NCBI RefSeq assembly: GCF_004016445.2
Contig: NZ_SADT02000002.1
Coordinates: 310,001 to 374,000, forward strand
Length of the DNA: 64,000 nucleotides
Direction: 5' to 3'
Origin: Mesorhizobium sp. M2E.F.Ca.ET.219.01.1.1
GTDB lineage: Bacteria > Pseudomonadota > Alphaproteobacteria > Rhizobiales > Rhizobiaceae
The notes beneath the pieces are model-generated. The model did no database searches. It saw only the letters and a list, made by a program, of their open reading frames with translations, and had not been told where the DNA came from. Positions 52,021 to 61,170 of the stretch are shown here, piece after piece. The first letter of the stretch is position 1. Each line of letters opens with the position of its first letter. The translations under genes were made by a program, and so were the position numbers.

Positions 52021-52941
52021 TTAAGCGACCTTTGGCAAGCTCTCCTTGGCTAGCGCTCCCTCCGGCAGCGTCTCCAGCGCCGCCTGCAAAAGAATCTCCG
52101 CCAGCCGCGCCGCCACCGGGTCGAGCTCGGCGTCCTTCTGGTGCAGATGCAGCGCCATCATCGGCAGGGCCGGAAGCCCCAGAACCCCCGGCGCGATCGC
52201 CCTGACATTGGCGGGCAGGCCGATATCGGTGCGGATCGTCAGGCCGAGGCCCGCCGCCACCGCCGCCCAGATGCCGCCGAGGCTGGGACTGGAGAAGGCC
52301 ATGCGCCAGGGCATGCCGGCGCGGTCGAGCGTTTCGGTCGCGACCGTGCGCAACAGGCACGGCGCCTCGAACACCACCAGCGGCAGCGGCTCGCCATTGC
52401 GCGGACCGGCCTCGATCGGCTTGGCCGGACCAATCCAGCGCGCCTGCACGTCGGCGACATGCCGGCTGTAGGGCAGGGTGGTGCCGTCGTGCCAGGCGAG
52501 CGCGATGTCGAGATTGCCTGACAGGACACGCTCGGCCAGGTCGTGGCTGCGTCCTATCCGTGCCTCGATGCGGACCTTGGGATGCGCACGGGCGAAGCGG
52601 CCGAGCACCTCGGGCAGCACGGCCTCGCCGAAATCCTCCTGCAGGCCGAGCCGCACCCAGCCTTCCAGCTCGACGTCGCGGATGGCCGCAGCCGCCTCGT
52701 CATTGAGCTCGACCAGCCGCCGCGCATAGCTAAGCATCGTCTCGCCGGCCTCGGTCAGCGCCAGGCCGCGCCCCGCCTTGCGGAAGATCGGCGTATCCGC
52801 CTGATCTTCCAGCTTCTTCAATTGCGCGCTGACGGCCGACGTCGAGCGTCCCAGCCGCTCGGCCGCCTTGGCGAAGCTGCCCAGTTCCATGCCGGTGACG
52901 AAGGTTCTGAGGACATCGAGATCGAATGTGACACGGCGCAT
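52021..52941 (-). CDS. LysR-family transcriptional regulator
   Basis: 306-residue LysR regulator. The helix-turn-helix is around residues 21-42 (FAKAAERLGRSTSAVSAQLK), and the effector domain follows from about residue 92. The ATG at 52941 is chosen because the family begins near FDLDVLRTFV; the frame is open 11 codons upstream. It is divergent from an MFS transporter gene with a TCAGGA-N16-TCCTGA inverted repeat in between, so it probably controls that transporter. Confidence 0.93.
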   Translation of the reverse strand: MRRVTFDLDVLRTFVTGMELGSFAKAAERLGRSTSAVSAQLKKLEDQADTPIFRKAGRGLALTEAGETMLSYARRLVELNDEAAAAIRDVELEGWVRLGLQEDFGEAVLPEVLGRFARAHPKVRIEARIGRSHDLAERVLSGNLDIALAWHDGTTLPYSRHVADVQARWIGPAKPIEAGPRNGEPLPLVVFEAPCLLRTVATETLDRAGMPWRMAFSSPSLGGIWAAVAAGLGLTIRTDIGLPANVRAIAPGVLGLPALPMMALHLHQKDAELDPVAARLAEILLQAALETLPEGALAKESLPKVA

Positions 52942-52957
52942 CGTATAATCCCGTTTT

Positions 52958-52985
52958 TCAGGATCGTTGATCAAAAACTTCCTGA
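52958..52985. promoter_or_regulatory. Candidate operator between lysR and the MFS gene
   Basis: TCAGGA (52958-52963) and TCCTGA (52980-52985) form an inverted repeat around GATC-GTT-GATC. The location in a divergent LysR promoter is appropriate; the support is otherwise slight. Confidence 0.35.
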
Positions 52986-53056
52986 TTTTATGGATGAAGC
53001 TATGGCGCTACATCCCATCCGTCAAGCCGGGTAACCGGCGCCACGGGAATGAACTC

Positions 53057-54325
53057 ATGTCCGCCATCGTCACCAGAAACGACTGCCAGCCACCCGCCGC
53101 CGATATTGCGGTCCGCCGCGCCTTCGGCCCCAATCATCGCTGGAAGGTGCTGGGCATCGGTGTCGCCGCCAATGCCGGCTTCTCCGCCACCTTCTCCGGC
53201 ATTCCGGCAACCGCGGTGCTGATGCGCCAGGGCTATCATCTCGACAATGCCTCGCTCGGCCTGGCGCTCGGCCTCCTTGGTCTCGGCGTGGCGCTCAGCG
53301 AACTGCCCTGGGGCGTGCTCACCGACCGCTGGGGCGACCGCCGCGTGCTCCTGACCGGGCTCGGCGCAACGGCGGCATGGCTTCTCATCATGGCGCTGCT
53401 CGTCGTGCCGGCGAAAATGGCCGTTCCCGGCGTCACGCTGCTCTCGGCGAGCCTGCTTGTCGCCGGCCTGCTCGGAGGCAGCGTCAACGGCTCCAGCGGC
53501 CGCGCCATCATGGGTTGGTTCGGCGACGGCGAGCGCGGCTTCGCCATGAGCATAAGGCAGACGGCGGTGCCGCTGGGCGGCGGGCTTGGCGCGCTCGTCC
53601 TGCCTTCGCTGGCGCTGGCCTTGGGCTTCACCGCGGTCTTCGGCCTGCTTGCCGCCGTCTCCGCGCTCTCGGCCTGTTTTGCCTGGCGCTGGCTGCACGA
53701 GCCACCGGTGGAACACAGCGCTCACGCTGCCTCCGCGGCAAGCGGCCCGGCGCCTTTGCGCAACATCGAGGTCTGGCGCATTTCGAGCGCCATTGGGCTG
53801 CTTTGCTTCCCGCAGGTCGCGGTGCTGACCTTCGCCTCGGTCTTCCTGCACGACTTTGCCGGCATGGGCACCTTGGTGACCAGCGCCAGCCTCGCCGCCG
53901 TGCAGACCGGCGCCATGGTGATGCGCGTCTGGAGCGGCCGCTTCACCGACCACCACGGTAACCGCCGACCGTTCCTGAAAGTCTGCAGCGCGCTGAGCGC
54001 ATTTGCCTTCCTGGTGCTGTGGCTGCTGGTGACCGGCGCCGCCGCAATCCCCGCGCTGCTGCCGCTGCTTCCATTGGCGGTCGTCATCGCCGGCATTTCC
54101 GTCTCGGCCTGGCACGGCGTTGCCTACACCGAGCTTGCCACGCTTGCCGGCGCCGGCCATGTCGGCACGGCGCTCAGCCTTGCCAACAGTTTTGTGTTCA
54201 TCGGCTTCTGTCTGGTGCCGATCGCCATTCCGTGGATTCTGGTGCTCTTTGCCTGGCCCGGTGTGTGGCTGGCGGCCGCGATCTGCGCGGCGCTCGCCTG
54301 GCCGATCTTCCTGCGCCAGCCCTGA
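53057..54325 (+). CDS. MFS transporter
   Basis: 422-residue major facilitator with 12 predicted helices. The loop 2-3 motif is GVLTDRWGDRRVLL and the second-half counterpart GRFTDHHGNRRPFL. The ATG at 53057 is chosen over upstream codons because a polar N-terminus of about 30 residues then precedes helix 1 (GIGVAANAGFSATFSGIPAT). It is divergent from a LysR gene that probably regulates it. The substrate is unknown. Confidence 0.92.
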   Translation: MSAIVTRNDCQPPAADIAVRRAFGPNHRWKVLGIGVAANAGFSATFSGIPATAVLMRQGYHLDNASLGLALGLLGLGVALSELPWGVLTDRWGDRRVLLTGLGATAAWLLIMALLVVPAKMAVPGVTLLSASLLVAGLLGGSVNGSSGRAIMGWFGDGERGFAMSIRQTAVPLGGGLGALVLPSLALALGFTAVFGLLAAVSALSACFAWRWLHEPPVEHSAHAASAASGPAPLRNIEVWRISSAIGLLCFPQVAVLTFASVFLHDFAGMGTLVTSASLAAVQTGAMVMRVWSGRFTDHHGNRRPFLKVCSALSAFAFLVLWLLVTGAAAIPALLPLLPLAVVIAGISVSAWHGVAYTELATLAGAGHVGTALSLANSFVFIGFCLVPIAIPWILVLFAWPGVWLAAAICAALAWPIFLRQP

Positions 54326-54464
54326 TTCCTGGCGGCCTCTGCCGTGAAAACCGGAAGCCGGTTTGCCTCCAACATGAAAAGAACACGATCGATGTCGTTA
54401 ACCCCGCATCAAGGTTAATGCATCATTTTGGCTCTCCGGGGTCAGTAGCGTTCTGGAGAGTTCC

Positions 54465-55646
54465 GTGCATCGACGCGTTTCATTGCGGCTTGCCGCCGCC
54501 GCCGTTGCGAAAAAACGTTCCTTCCTTTCTCCTTTGGTGCTCGGGCTCGGCATGTGGATCGGCTTTCCGTCGGTCGTCGCCTATCAGGATATGACCAGCC
54601 TGATCACCGGTCTGGAAACGCCCAGCGCCCGCTGGAATGCCTATATCGAGAAATCCGCCGCCGGCTCGGTGCATGCCGCCGAAATGCCGTTCATCGATTC
54701 CACCGCCACCGGCTCGATCTCCGGCTCCGGCGTCAATCTGCCAGGCGTGGGCACCGTCGCCTTCCGTGGCAAGGGCAACGCCACGGGCGCCACGCCCGAT
54801 GAGGATCGTGTGGTGCGCGCCGACAAGAAAGGCCGCCTCGTTCAGGTCTCGCCCGTCGCGCCGCCCAAGAATTTCAGCGCCGGCTCGATTTTCGAGCGCA
54901 CCTCCTCGCTGCTGCGTCCGAGCATGGACAGCGGCCTGAAGCTCACTTTCGCCAAGCCCGGTATCAAGGGCAAGGAAGTGCAGATCGCCCAGGCCTTCCA
55001 TCTGCGCGAGGACAAGAGGCCGGATCCGGATCTGCCGGCTGCCCTTGTCGCTCTCGTCAACAATGACAAGCCGGACATCCTCGCCACGGCCTATGCCCAG
55101 TCGGCGCCCGACTACGCCAAGGCTTCGCCTTTCGAGGCGCTGCTGCAGGACGATCCGAACGACGGCCGCTTCATCCCGCCGATGGGCAAGGGCGACCATG
55201 CCTGGCTGCAGAACCCTCTGCCGGCGAGCGTCTTTTCCAAGCCCGAGCAGGCCTGCCTTGCCAACGGCATTTATTTCGAGGCGCGCAGCGAGCCCGTCCG
55301 CGGCCAGGCGGCGGTCGCCCAGGTGATCCTGAACCGCGTCCGCAACCCGGCCTATCCAAAGACGATCTGCGGCGTCGTCTACCAGAACGACGACTGGTTC
55401 AATCGCTGCCAGTTCTCCTTTGCCTGCGACGGCCGGAAGAAGACCATCACCGACCAGGCTTCCTATAAGACCGCCCAGGAGGTCGCCATGGCGGTGACCG
55501 CCGGCAAGATCTTCATTCCTGAGGTCGGCTCCTCGACGCATTACTACGCCAACTACGTCCATCCCGGCTGGGCGCGCGCCATGCAGCGCATGACCAGGAT
55601 CGGCCTCCACATCTTCTACCGTACCTATGGCGGCGGCTGGAGCTGA
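54465..55646 (+). CDS. Cell wall hydrolase, SleB/CwlJ-like domain protein
   Basis: 393-residue exported protein. An N-terminal hydrophobic segment (about residues 19-40) acts as signal or anchor, a low-complexity Ser/Gly/Pro region follows, and a C-terminal Hydrolase_2 (SleB) domain covers about residues 265-390 (CLANGIYFEARSEPVRGQ, AQVILNRVRNPAYP, CQFSFACDGR, THYYANYVHPGW). The glutamate in YFEAR is the expected catalytic acid of this lysozyme-like fold. The start is GTG at 54465, behind GGAGAG. In alphaproteobacteria such proteins act as muramidases or lytic transglycosylases in wall remodelling, not in sporulation. Confidence 0.92.
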   Translation: MHRRVSLRLAAAAVAKKRSFLSPLVLGLGMWIGFPSVVAYQDMTSLITGLETPSARWNAYIEKSAAGSVHAAEMPFIDSTATGSISGSGVNLPGVGTVAFRGKGNATGATPDEDRVVRADKKGRLVQVSPVAPPKNFSAGSIFERTSSLLRPSMDSGLKLTFAKPGIKGKEVQIAQAFHLREDKRPDPDLPAALVALVNNDKPDILATAYAQSAPDYAKASPFEALLQDDPNDGRFIPPMGKGDHAWLQNPLPASVFSKPEQACLANGIYFEARSEPVRGQAAVAQVILNRVRNPAYPKTICGVVYQNDDWFNRCQFSFACDGRKKTITDQASYKTAQEVAMAVTAGKIFIPEVGSSTHYYANYVHPGWARAMQRMTRIGLHIFYRTYGGGWS

Positions 55647-55848
55647 GCCGTCGCGCGGCTTGAACTGGACCCGCCTAAACGACGCCTCCGGCAATGCTCC
55701 CGGCGGCCCGCCGCGCGTGCCGATCGGTGCGGCTTGTCGCCAGGATTCGCGCCGTCACCTCACGCGGGCGTGAAGGGCACGATGTCGCACCTCAATAAAT
55801 CATTGTTTTAACAGCGAAAAATACATCGCATGGAAGTTCGGCCCGTGG

Positions 55849-55877
55849 CTTGACGGGCGCGGACCCTCTAACTATGT
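55849..55877 (+). promoter_or_regulatory. Housekeeping promoter of the ATP synthase F0 operon
   Basis: CTTGAC (55849-55854), 17 bases, CTATGT (55872-55877): a near-exact match to the rhizobial sigma-70 form CTTGAC-N17-CTATAT. It lies about 60 bases before atpI, in the 289-base gap after the cell wall hydrolase gene; nothing else was recognised in that gap. Confidence 0.75.
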
Positions 55878-55935
55878 TGCCGGCGACTTTAGAAGCGGAC
55901 GGACGGCAATCGTCTGCCCGGGCAGGGGGGTTGCG

Positions 55936-56328
55936 ATGGCCAACAAAACCGGGCCAGACGGAACCGGAGAAACCGGCCGCGGCAGGCAGCCAGAAGCCAC
56001 CATCCGCGACGACGAACTTGAGCGCCGCCGGCGCGATCTCGAAGCATCGCTCGCGACGAGACGCACGGACCGGCTCGAGGGGAAAGACGAAGCGAAAGCT
56101 GCGGCCGGTTACGGTCAGGCGCTGAAACTGTCCAGCGAGTTCATCGCCGGAGTGGTGGTTGGTGTCGGCTTGGGCTGGATCATCGATCGCCTGGCGGGAA
56201 CCGCGCCTTGGGGTCTGATCGTGGGCCTGTTGCTTGGCTTTGGCGCCGGTATACTCAATGTCCTGCGTTCGGCGGGGCTTGCACCGGAGTTCGGTCAGGG
56301 CGGCAAGCCGCGCGAGCCGAAAGAATGA
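55936..56328 (+). CDS. atpI: ATP synthase protein I
   Basis: 130-residue AtpI-family protein: a charged N-terminal half (DDELERRRRDLEASLATRR) and two C-terminal membrane helices (FIAGVVVGVGLGWIIDRL and IVGLLLGFGAGILNVLR). It assists c-ring assembly and, with MgtE-like partners elsewhere, magnesium supply. It is the first gene of the F0 operon, as is usual in Rhizobiales. Confidence 0.95.
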   Translation: MANKTGPDGTGETGRGRQPEATIRDDELERRRRDLEASLATRRTDRLEGKDEAKAAAGYGQALKLSSEFIAGVVVGVGLGWIIDRLAGTAPWGLIVGLLLGFGAGILNVLRSAGLAPEFGQGGKPREPKE

Positions 56329-56393
56329 AGTGGGCGCCTCCGCGCGCTGAGGTGAACTTAAGAAGCCGGTTGTGGCTTTGACGGGGATTTAAA

Positions 56394-57155
56394 GTGGCTG
56401 CTGCTGACAAGGTCGATCCGATCCACCAGTTCCAGATCCATCCGATCATCCCGCTGCATATCGGCGGCTACGACGTTTCGTTCACCAACTCCTCTCTGTT
56501 CATGGTCATCACGATCGTGCTGGCGTCGGCCTTCCTCTATTGGAGCACGGCCAGCCGCGCCTTGATCCCGGGGCGCCTGCAGTCGGTCTCCGAAATGGCC
56601 TATGAATTCGTCGGCAACATGCTGCGCGATGCTGCCGGCAAGCAGGGCATGCAGTTCTTTCCGCTGGTGTTTTCGCTGTTCATGTTCGTGCTGGTCGCCA
56701 ATCTGATCGGCTTGTTCCCCTATTTCTTTACCGTCACCAGCCACCTCATCGTCACCTTCACGCTGGCAATCCTGGTCATCGGCACCGTCGTCGTCTACGG
56801 CTTCGCCAAGCACGGCTTCGGCTTCCTCAAGCTGTTCGTGCCGCATGGCGTGCCGGGCTATCTGCTGCCGCTGGTGGTAGCGATCGAAGTCATTTCCTTC
56901 GTCTCGCGTCCTATCAGCCTCTCGGTTCGTCTTTTCGCCAACATGCTGGCCGGGCACATCACGCTGAAAGTGTTCTCTGGCTTTGTTGTCAGCCTCAGCG
57001 CGCTGGGCGCCGTCGGCATTGCCGGTTCGATCCTGCCTTTAGCCATGGCCGTCGCGCTGACCGCCCTTGAGCTGCTGGTCGCCTTCCTGCAGGCCTATGT
57101 CTTCGCGGTGCTGACCTGCATGTATCTGAACGACGCGCTGCACCCGAGCCACTGA
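56394..57155 (+). CDS. atpB: ATP synthase F0 subunit a
   Basis: 253-residue subunit a, with five to six membrane helices. The essential arginine of the proton half-channels is in [14 protein letters not shown] on helix 4, and the C-terminal helix [19 protein letters not shown] is diagnostic. The start is GTG at 56394. Subunit a conducts protons to and from the c-ring. Confidence 0.98.
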   Translation: MAAADKVDPIHQFQIHPIIPLHIGGYDVSFTNSSLFMVITIVLASAFLYWSTASRALIPGRLQSVSEMAYEFVGNMLRDAAGKQGMQFFPLVFSLFMFVLVANLIGLFPYFFTVTSHLIVTFTLAILVIGTVVVYGFAKHGFGFLKLFVPHGVPGYLLPLVVAIEVISFVSRPISLSVRLFANMLAGHITLKVFSGFVVSLSALGAVGIAGSILPLAMAVALTALELLVAFLQAYVFAVLTCMYLNDALHPSH

Positions 57156-57234
57156 TCGATTTTCACCGGCGTCTTGGCGCCAGCATACCCAACGTACCAA
57201 CTGCAACGAACAAGCAAACCACAGGAGTTTTGAA

Positions 57235-57462
57235 ATGGACGCAACTGCAGCAGCTGCTATCGGCGCTGGTATCGCCTGCATCGGCATGGGCGGCGCGGGC
57301 ATCGGCCTCGGCAACATCTTCGGCAGCTACCTCTCGGGCGCGCTCCGCAACCCGTCGGCTGCCGATGGCCAGTTCGGCCGCCTGATCTTCGGCTTTGCCG
57401 TGACCGAGGCTCTGGGCATCTTCTCGCTCCTCATCGCGCTGCTGCTGGTGTTCACCAAGTAA
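57235..57462 (+). CDS. atpE: ATP synthase F0 subunit c
   Basis: 75-residue two-helix proteolipid. Helix 1 has the glycine-rich [15 protein letters not shown], the polar loop is RNPSAAD, and the proton-carrying carboxylate is the Glu in [15 protein letters not shown] precedes the ATG. A ring of many copies turns the rotor, so this subunit is needed in excess; a stem-loop follows the gene. Confidence 0.98.
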   Translation: MDATAAAAIGAGIACIGMGGAGIGLGNIFGSYLSGALRNPSAADGQFGRLIFGFAVTEALGIFSLLIALLLVFTK

Positions 57463-57479
57463 GAAGCGCGCTGACAAAA

Positions 57480-57500
57480 GGGGCCGCATGGTGCGGCCCC
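57480..57500 (+). promoter_or_regulatory. Intercistronic stem-loop after atpE
   Basis: A perfect 8-pair stem (GGGGCCGC with GCGGCCCC) and a 5-base loop between atpE and atpF', without T-tract. It probably protects the 3' end of atpE mRNA and helps set the high c-subunit stoichiometry. Confidence 0.55.
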
Positions 57501-57519
57501 GTATGGACAGGGGAATGAG

Positions 57520-58101
57520 ATGTTCGTGACATCTGCCTTTGCGCAAGAAACAGCGCCGGCCGCGGCCGAAGGCGATACGCATGCGGGCACCGCGGTGCCT
57601 ACGCCGGAACATGAAGCGTTCCCGCCGTTCGACGCCAAGACCTTCCCCTCGCAGATCCTGTGGCTGGTCATCACCTTCGGGCTCTTCTACCTGTTCCTGA
57701 AGCGCGTTGTGATGCCGCGTCTTGGCGGCATCATAGATGTCCGCAACGACCGCATCACCCAGGACCTCGACCATGCCGCAAGGCTGAAGGGCGAGGCGGA
57801 TGCCGCCGTTGCCGCCTATGAGCAGGAACTGGCGGAGGCCAAGGCCAACGCCAACAAGATCGGCCAGCAGGCAAGCGACGCCGCCAAGGCTGAAGCCGAA
57901 GGCACGCGCAAGAAGCTCGAAGCCGAGCTCGAGAAGAAGCTTGGCGAGGCCGAGGCGAGCATCGCCTCGATCAAGGCCAAGGCGATGAAGGAAGTCGGCA
58001 CGATCGCCGAGGACACCACGTCGGCCATCGTCGAGGCGCTTGTCGGCGGCAAGGCCGACAAGTCCGAGATCGCGGCCGCGGTCAAATCCGCGAGCCGGTG
58101 A
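57520..58101 (+). CDS. atpF': ATP synthase F0 subunit b'
   Basis: 193-residue b'-type stator subunit: an extended N-terminal region, one membrane helix (SQILWLVITFGLFYLFLKRV) and a long charged coiled coil rich in Ala, Glu and Lys that reaches the F1 head. A separate b' gene beside b is characteristic of photosynthetic bacteria and alphaproteobacteria. It lies 10 bases before atpF. Confidence 0.95.
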   Translation: MFVTSAFAQETAPAAAEGDTHAGTAVPTPEHEAFPPFDAKTFPSQILWLVITFGLFYLFLKRVVMPRLGGIIDVRNDRITQDLDHAARLKGEADAAVAAYEQELAEAKANANKIGQQASDAAKAEAEGTRKKLEAELEKKLGEAEASIASIKAKAMKEVGTIAEDTTSAIVEALVGGKADKSEIAAAVKSASR

Positions 58102-58111
58102 GGAGCGCATC

Positions 58112-58603
58112 ATGACCGCTACGTCTCTTGCTACACTTTGGGCAACGATTGCCCTGATCATCTTCATCGGCGCCATCATCTATCTGAAGGTGCCGGGCAT
58201 GCTCACCAAGTCGCTGGACGCCCGCGCGGCCAAGATCAGCAGCGAGCTTGAAGAGGCCCGCCGCCTGCGTGAGGAGGCCCAGCAGCTGCTCGGCCAGTAC
58301 CAGCAGAAGCGCAAGGAAGCCGAGAAGGAGGCCGCCGACATCGTTGCCGCGGCCAAGCGCGAGGCTGAGTTGCTCGCCTCCGAGGCGCACAAGAAGACCG
58401 AGGACTATGTAGCCCGGCGCACCGCGCTTGCCGAGCAGAAGATCAGCCAGGCCGAGCGCGAGGCCGTCAGCGAAGTGCGCGCCAGCGCCGTCGACATCGC
58501 CGTCGAGGCCGCCCGCGCGCTGCTCGCCGCCAAGGTCGACGTGAAGGCCGGGGCGGATCTATTCAAGTCGGCGCTGGATGACGTGAAGGCCAAGTTGAAC
58601 TGA
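58112..58603 (+). CDS. atpF: ATP synthase F0 subunit b
   Basis: 163-residue subunit b: an N-terminal membrane helix (LATLWATIALIIFIGAIIYL) followed by a continuous coiled coil. The ATG at 58112 lies behind AGGAG; the frame is open upstream through the end of the b' gene and is rejected. It forms the peripheral stalk with b'. It is the last gene of the F0 operon; the F1 genes are not in the window, as is normal for Rhizobiales. Confidence 0.97.
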   Translation: MTATSLATLWATIALIIFIGAIIYLKVPGMLTKSLDARAAKISSELEEARRLREEAQQLLGQYQQKRKEAEKEAADIVAAAKREAELLASEAHKKTEDYVARRTALAEQKISQAEREAVSEVRASAVDIAVEAARALLAAKVDVKAGADLFKSALDDVKAKLN

Positions 58604-58625
58604 GCTTATCGCTGTCACCAATCAG

Positions 58626-58657
58626 AAAGCCGCCTGGGCAACCCGGCGGCTTTTTTT
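58626..58657 (+). terminator. Rho-independent terminator of the ATP synthase F0 operon
   Basis: Stem AAAGCCGCC-T-GGG paired with CCC-GGCGGCTTT around a CAA loop, followed by seven T residues, 23 bases after the atpF stop. Confidence 0.92.
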
Positions 58658-58699
58658 GTTGTCGAAGGATCGCAGCAGTGCGTCGCAAGCCAAGCGGCT

Positions 58700-58806
58700 A
58701 ACCTGGAGCGTTTCACCGTTTCACGGAAACGGTGAACCGCTCTATCCCTTTGTTTTTACGCAATTCCGGATGGAAAACCGCTCACACTTTTCCTGGAATT
58801 GATCTA
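58700..58806 (+). repeat. Dispersed rhizobial intergenic repeat, full-length copy
   Basis: The first part (58706-58742) folds into a 17-base-pair hairpin with one mismatch (TTTCACCGTTTC-ACG-GAAACGGTGAA). The second part (58741-58804) is the reverse complement of the repeat at 19074-19139. A short copy in the same orientation lies at 63176-63212, so the two bracket the amidase cassette. Confidence 0.8.
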
Positions 58807-58852
58807 ACGCGTGCCGCCATTCCATCATGAATAGCCAGAGCCGCATGGCGGG

Positions 58853-59551
58853 CTACAGCGTGACGGAGAGTATGCTGCCGAGAGCGTTCATGACGAGCTC
58901 ACGGCTATGCCGCACGTGCCGCAAGGCCGCATTCTCTGATGCCTTGGCATCCCCTGCCACGAGCGCGTCGATCAATTCCTCATGCTGTTGCCGTTGGAGC
59001 TCGTGGTCCAGCAGCAAGCGCTGCCGATCTTGGCTGGAGAACAATCCGATGTGAAGCAATCTCTGCATTTCATCGAGCAAGGACTCGATAACCCGAGCCA
59101 TCCGCTCGTTTCCGGACGCCCGAGCGATCTCGACATGAAAGTCTCTGTTGTTCTTCAGGAATTGCAGATCGTCAGGCGTATCGTCCCGAAGGAATGGGCC
59201 GGCGCCCAGTGTACGAAGCGCCTTCTCATCGACACGCCCCGCGGCAGCGTATGCCGCGGCAGGTTCCAGCAGCATTCTAAGGTCGAAAACGTCGTTCGCA
59301 GTCCTGCCGCTGACCGGGGCAACGATGTAGCCGCGTCGGGGGATGGTGTTGACCAGCCCTTCCTGGCTAAGTCTCGACAAAGCTGAGCGTATAGGTGCAA
59401 GGCCGAGTCCGTAGTGGTTGGCCAATCCCGCTTCGGTGACTTCAGCTCCGGGCTTCAATCTGCACAGGATCACGTCGTTCTTGATAAGGTCGTAGGCCTC
59501 ATCAGTCAGACGTCGCCGCGGCGGCAATGCGAAATTACCTTCTTCGTTCAT
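58853..59551 (-). CDS. GntR-family transcriptional regulator, FCD subfamily
   Basis: 232-residue GntR regulator: a winged helix-turn-helix (GLANHYGLGLAPIRSALSRL) and an FCD domain with the metal-site residues in NRDFHVEIARASGNERM and ELVMNALG. It is divergent from the amidase and hydroxyacid-oxidase genes and is their probable regulator. Base composition is visibly lower in GC than that of the flanking atp and rnhB genes. Confidence 0.92.
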   Translation of the reverse strand: MNEEGNFALPPRRRLTDEAYDLIKNDVILCRLKPGAEVTEAGLANHYGLGLAPIRSALSRLSQEGLVNTIPRRGYIVAPVSGRTANDVFDLRMLLEPAAAYAAAGRVDEKALRTLGAGPFLRDDTPDDLQFLKNNRDFHVEIARASGNERMARVIESLLDEMQRLLHIGLFSSQDRQRLLLDHELQRQQHEELIDALVAGDAKASENAALRHVRHSRELVMNALGSILSVTL

Positions 59552-59597
59552 CGTCCAACCGTGGCCAGTCGTAGCAGAGCGTACCGATCGAACACAC

Positions 59598-59656
59598 TTG
59601 ACACATTTGGTCGTTTCGCGCTACAAGAAATATCTGTGAAATGTTACAAAAATTTC
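59598..59656 (+). promoter_or_regulatory. Promoter and possible operator of the amidase operon
   Basis: TTGACA (59598-59603), 17 bases, CTACAA (59621-59626) face the amidase gene. Downstream, GAAAT-N9-ATTTC (59638-59656) is an inverted repeat that a repressor could occupy. Confidence 0.45.
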
Positions 59657-59679
59657 AGTGTTGACCCTAGCTGCTCGAT

Positions 59680-61152
59680 ATGGTCGGAGCGATGGAAGAC
59701 GTCCCGCTTGCCGGTTCGAAAAACGGCACGAATGATCGCAGTGTCGCGCCGATATCCGACGCCGATATCCTGTGCCGGCTCACCGCCACTGAGCTCACGA
59801 GCCTCTATCTGAAGCGAAAGGCCTCACCGGTTGAGGTCGTCCGATCCGTACTCGCCAGGGCGGCGAGCATCAATGAGCAGTTCAATGCCTTTGTCTTCCT
59901 GGACGATGAGGGAGCCATGGCCGCCGCCAAAGAATCCGAACGGAGATGGCTGAACGGCGCGGCGCTCGGTCCTCTCGACGGAATTCCAGCTACGATCAAG
60001 GATTTGATGACGGTCAAAGACTGGCCCACGCGCTTCGGCAGCACGGTTACAGCTGGCGAGTGTTCTCAAGCCGATGCTCCTTCTGTTGAAGCATTACGAG
60101 CGGTCGGCGCCGTGTTGATTGGAGCAACCACAACGCCAGAGTTCGGTTGGAAAGCTGTTACCGACAGCCCATTGTCTGGAGCGACGTCGAACCCGTGGGA
60201 TCCGAAGTTGACATGCGGGGGATCGTCGGGAGGCGCATCTGTTGCCGCGCTCACCGGTTGCGGAAATCTGCATCTTGGCACAGACGGGGGCGGGTCGGTG
60301 CGAATACCTGCCGCTTTCACCGGGGTGGTCGGCCACAAGCCTAGTTTTGGCCGGGTGCCGTACTATCCGCCAAGCGCGTTCGGCACTCTCGGTCACATCG
60401 GGCCGATTGCTCGTACGGTCGAGGATGCTGCGCTGATGCTCGGCAGCATGACGGTCCGCGACCCACGGGACTGGAGCCAGCCTACAACGGAATTCGCATC
60501 CCCGGTGCTCGACCGGCGGAGGGAATGGCGGGGTTCGCGGATCGGCCTATGGTCAAAGCCGATCGTTGGCGAAGTCGATCCGGAAATCCTCGCCGCGGTG
60601 GTTCGGGTCGCCCACCTGCTGGAGGAGGCGGGTGCGGCGGTCGAACCGATCAGCCTGCCGGGTGGAGACGTATTGGCGACCTTCAACATCCTCTGGTTTG
60701 CCGGTGCGGCAAACAGGGTGTCCAAGATCGCCGACAAAGACCGACTGCAACTCGATCCGGGTTTGCTTCGTGCAGCGGAAATCGGCGGATGCTTCGCGGC
60801 GTCTGAGTATGCGCAAGCGCTATTGCACCGTTCGGTCTTCGGCGGCGAAATGGATCGGCTTCTCAAGACCTATGATTTCGTGATCTCGCCGACCGTGCCG
60901 GTCACAGCCTTTCCGCTTATGCACGATGTCCCGCCTGGATCTACTTACCAGGAATGGACCGAGTGGGCATGTTTCAATTTTCCCATAAACCTCAGCCAGC
61001 AGCCCGCATGTTCTGTGCCCATTGGCCTAACCACTGGCGGGCTTCCAATCGGATTTCAGATTGTCGGCGCAAGAGGAGCGGACGCGGACGTATTAGGCGC
61101 AGCCATGCAAGTGATGGAATTTGTGGGGAAGATAGACGGCTCTTCGTCATAA
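59680..61152 (+). CDS. Amidase signature-family hydrolase
   Basis: 490-residue amidase. The Ser-cis-Ser-Lys triad is complete: K107 (TIKDLMTV), S182 in CGGSSGGAS and the nucleophile S206 in DGGGSVRIPA. It hydrolyses a carboxamide to acid and ammonia; it is cytoplasmic with no signal peptide and there are no gatB or gatC genes nearby, so a GatA role is unlikely. A second ATG at 59692 is an alternative start. The FMN-dependent hydroxyacid oxidase gene follows after 18 bases, suggesting that a 2-hydroxy amide is turned into a 2-hydroxy acid and then a 2-keto acid. Confidence 0.93.
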   Translation: MVGAMEDVPLAGSKNGTNDRSVAPISDADILCRLTATELTSLYLKRKASPVEVVRSVLARAASINEQFNAFVFLDDEGAMAAAKESERRWLNGAALGPLDGIPATIKDLMTVKDWPTRFGSTVTAGECSQADAPSVEALRAVGAVLIGATTTPEFGWKAVTDSPLSGATSNPWDPKLTCGGSSGGASVAALTGCGNLHLGTDGGGSVRIPAAFTGVVGHKPSFGRVPYYPPSAFGTLGHIGPIARTVEDAALMLGSMTVRDPRDWSQPTTEFASPVLDRRREWRGSRIGLWSKPIVGEVDPEILAAVVRVAHLLEEAGAAVEPISLPGGDVLATFNILWFAGAANRVSKIADKDRLQLDPGLLRAAEIGGCFAASEYAQALLHRSVFGGEMDRLLKTYDFVISPTVPVTAFPLMHDVPPGSTYQEWTEWACFNFPINLSQQPACSVPIGLTTGGLPIGFQIVGARGADADVLGAAMQVMEFVGKIDGSSS

Positions 61153-61170
61153 ATGAGGGAGGAGAAAGAT

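Noticed and set aside
49592..52360. Open frame of 922 codons antisense to the TPR protein, der and a repeat
   Set aside because: It crosses der, an intergenic repeat and the end of a LysR gene, which no real protein would do; it is a high-GC shadow.
54347..54364. Hairpin AAACCGG-AAG-CCGGTTT after the MFS gene
   Set aside because: Seven pairs without a T-tract; too weak to call a terminator.
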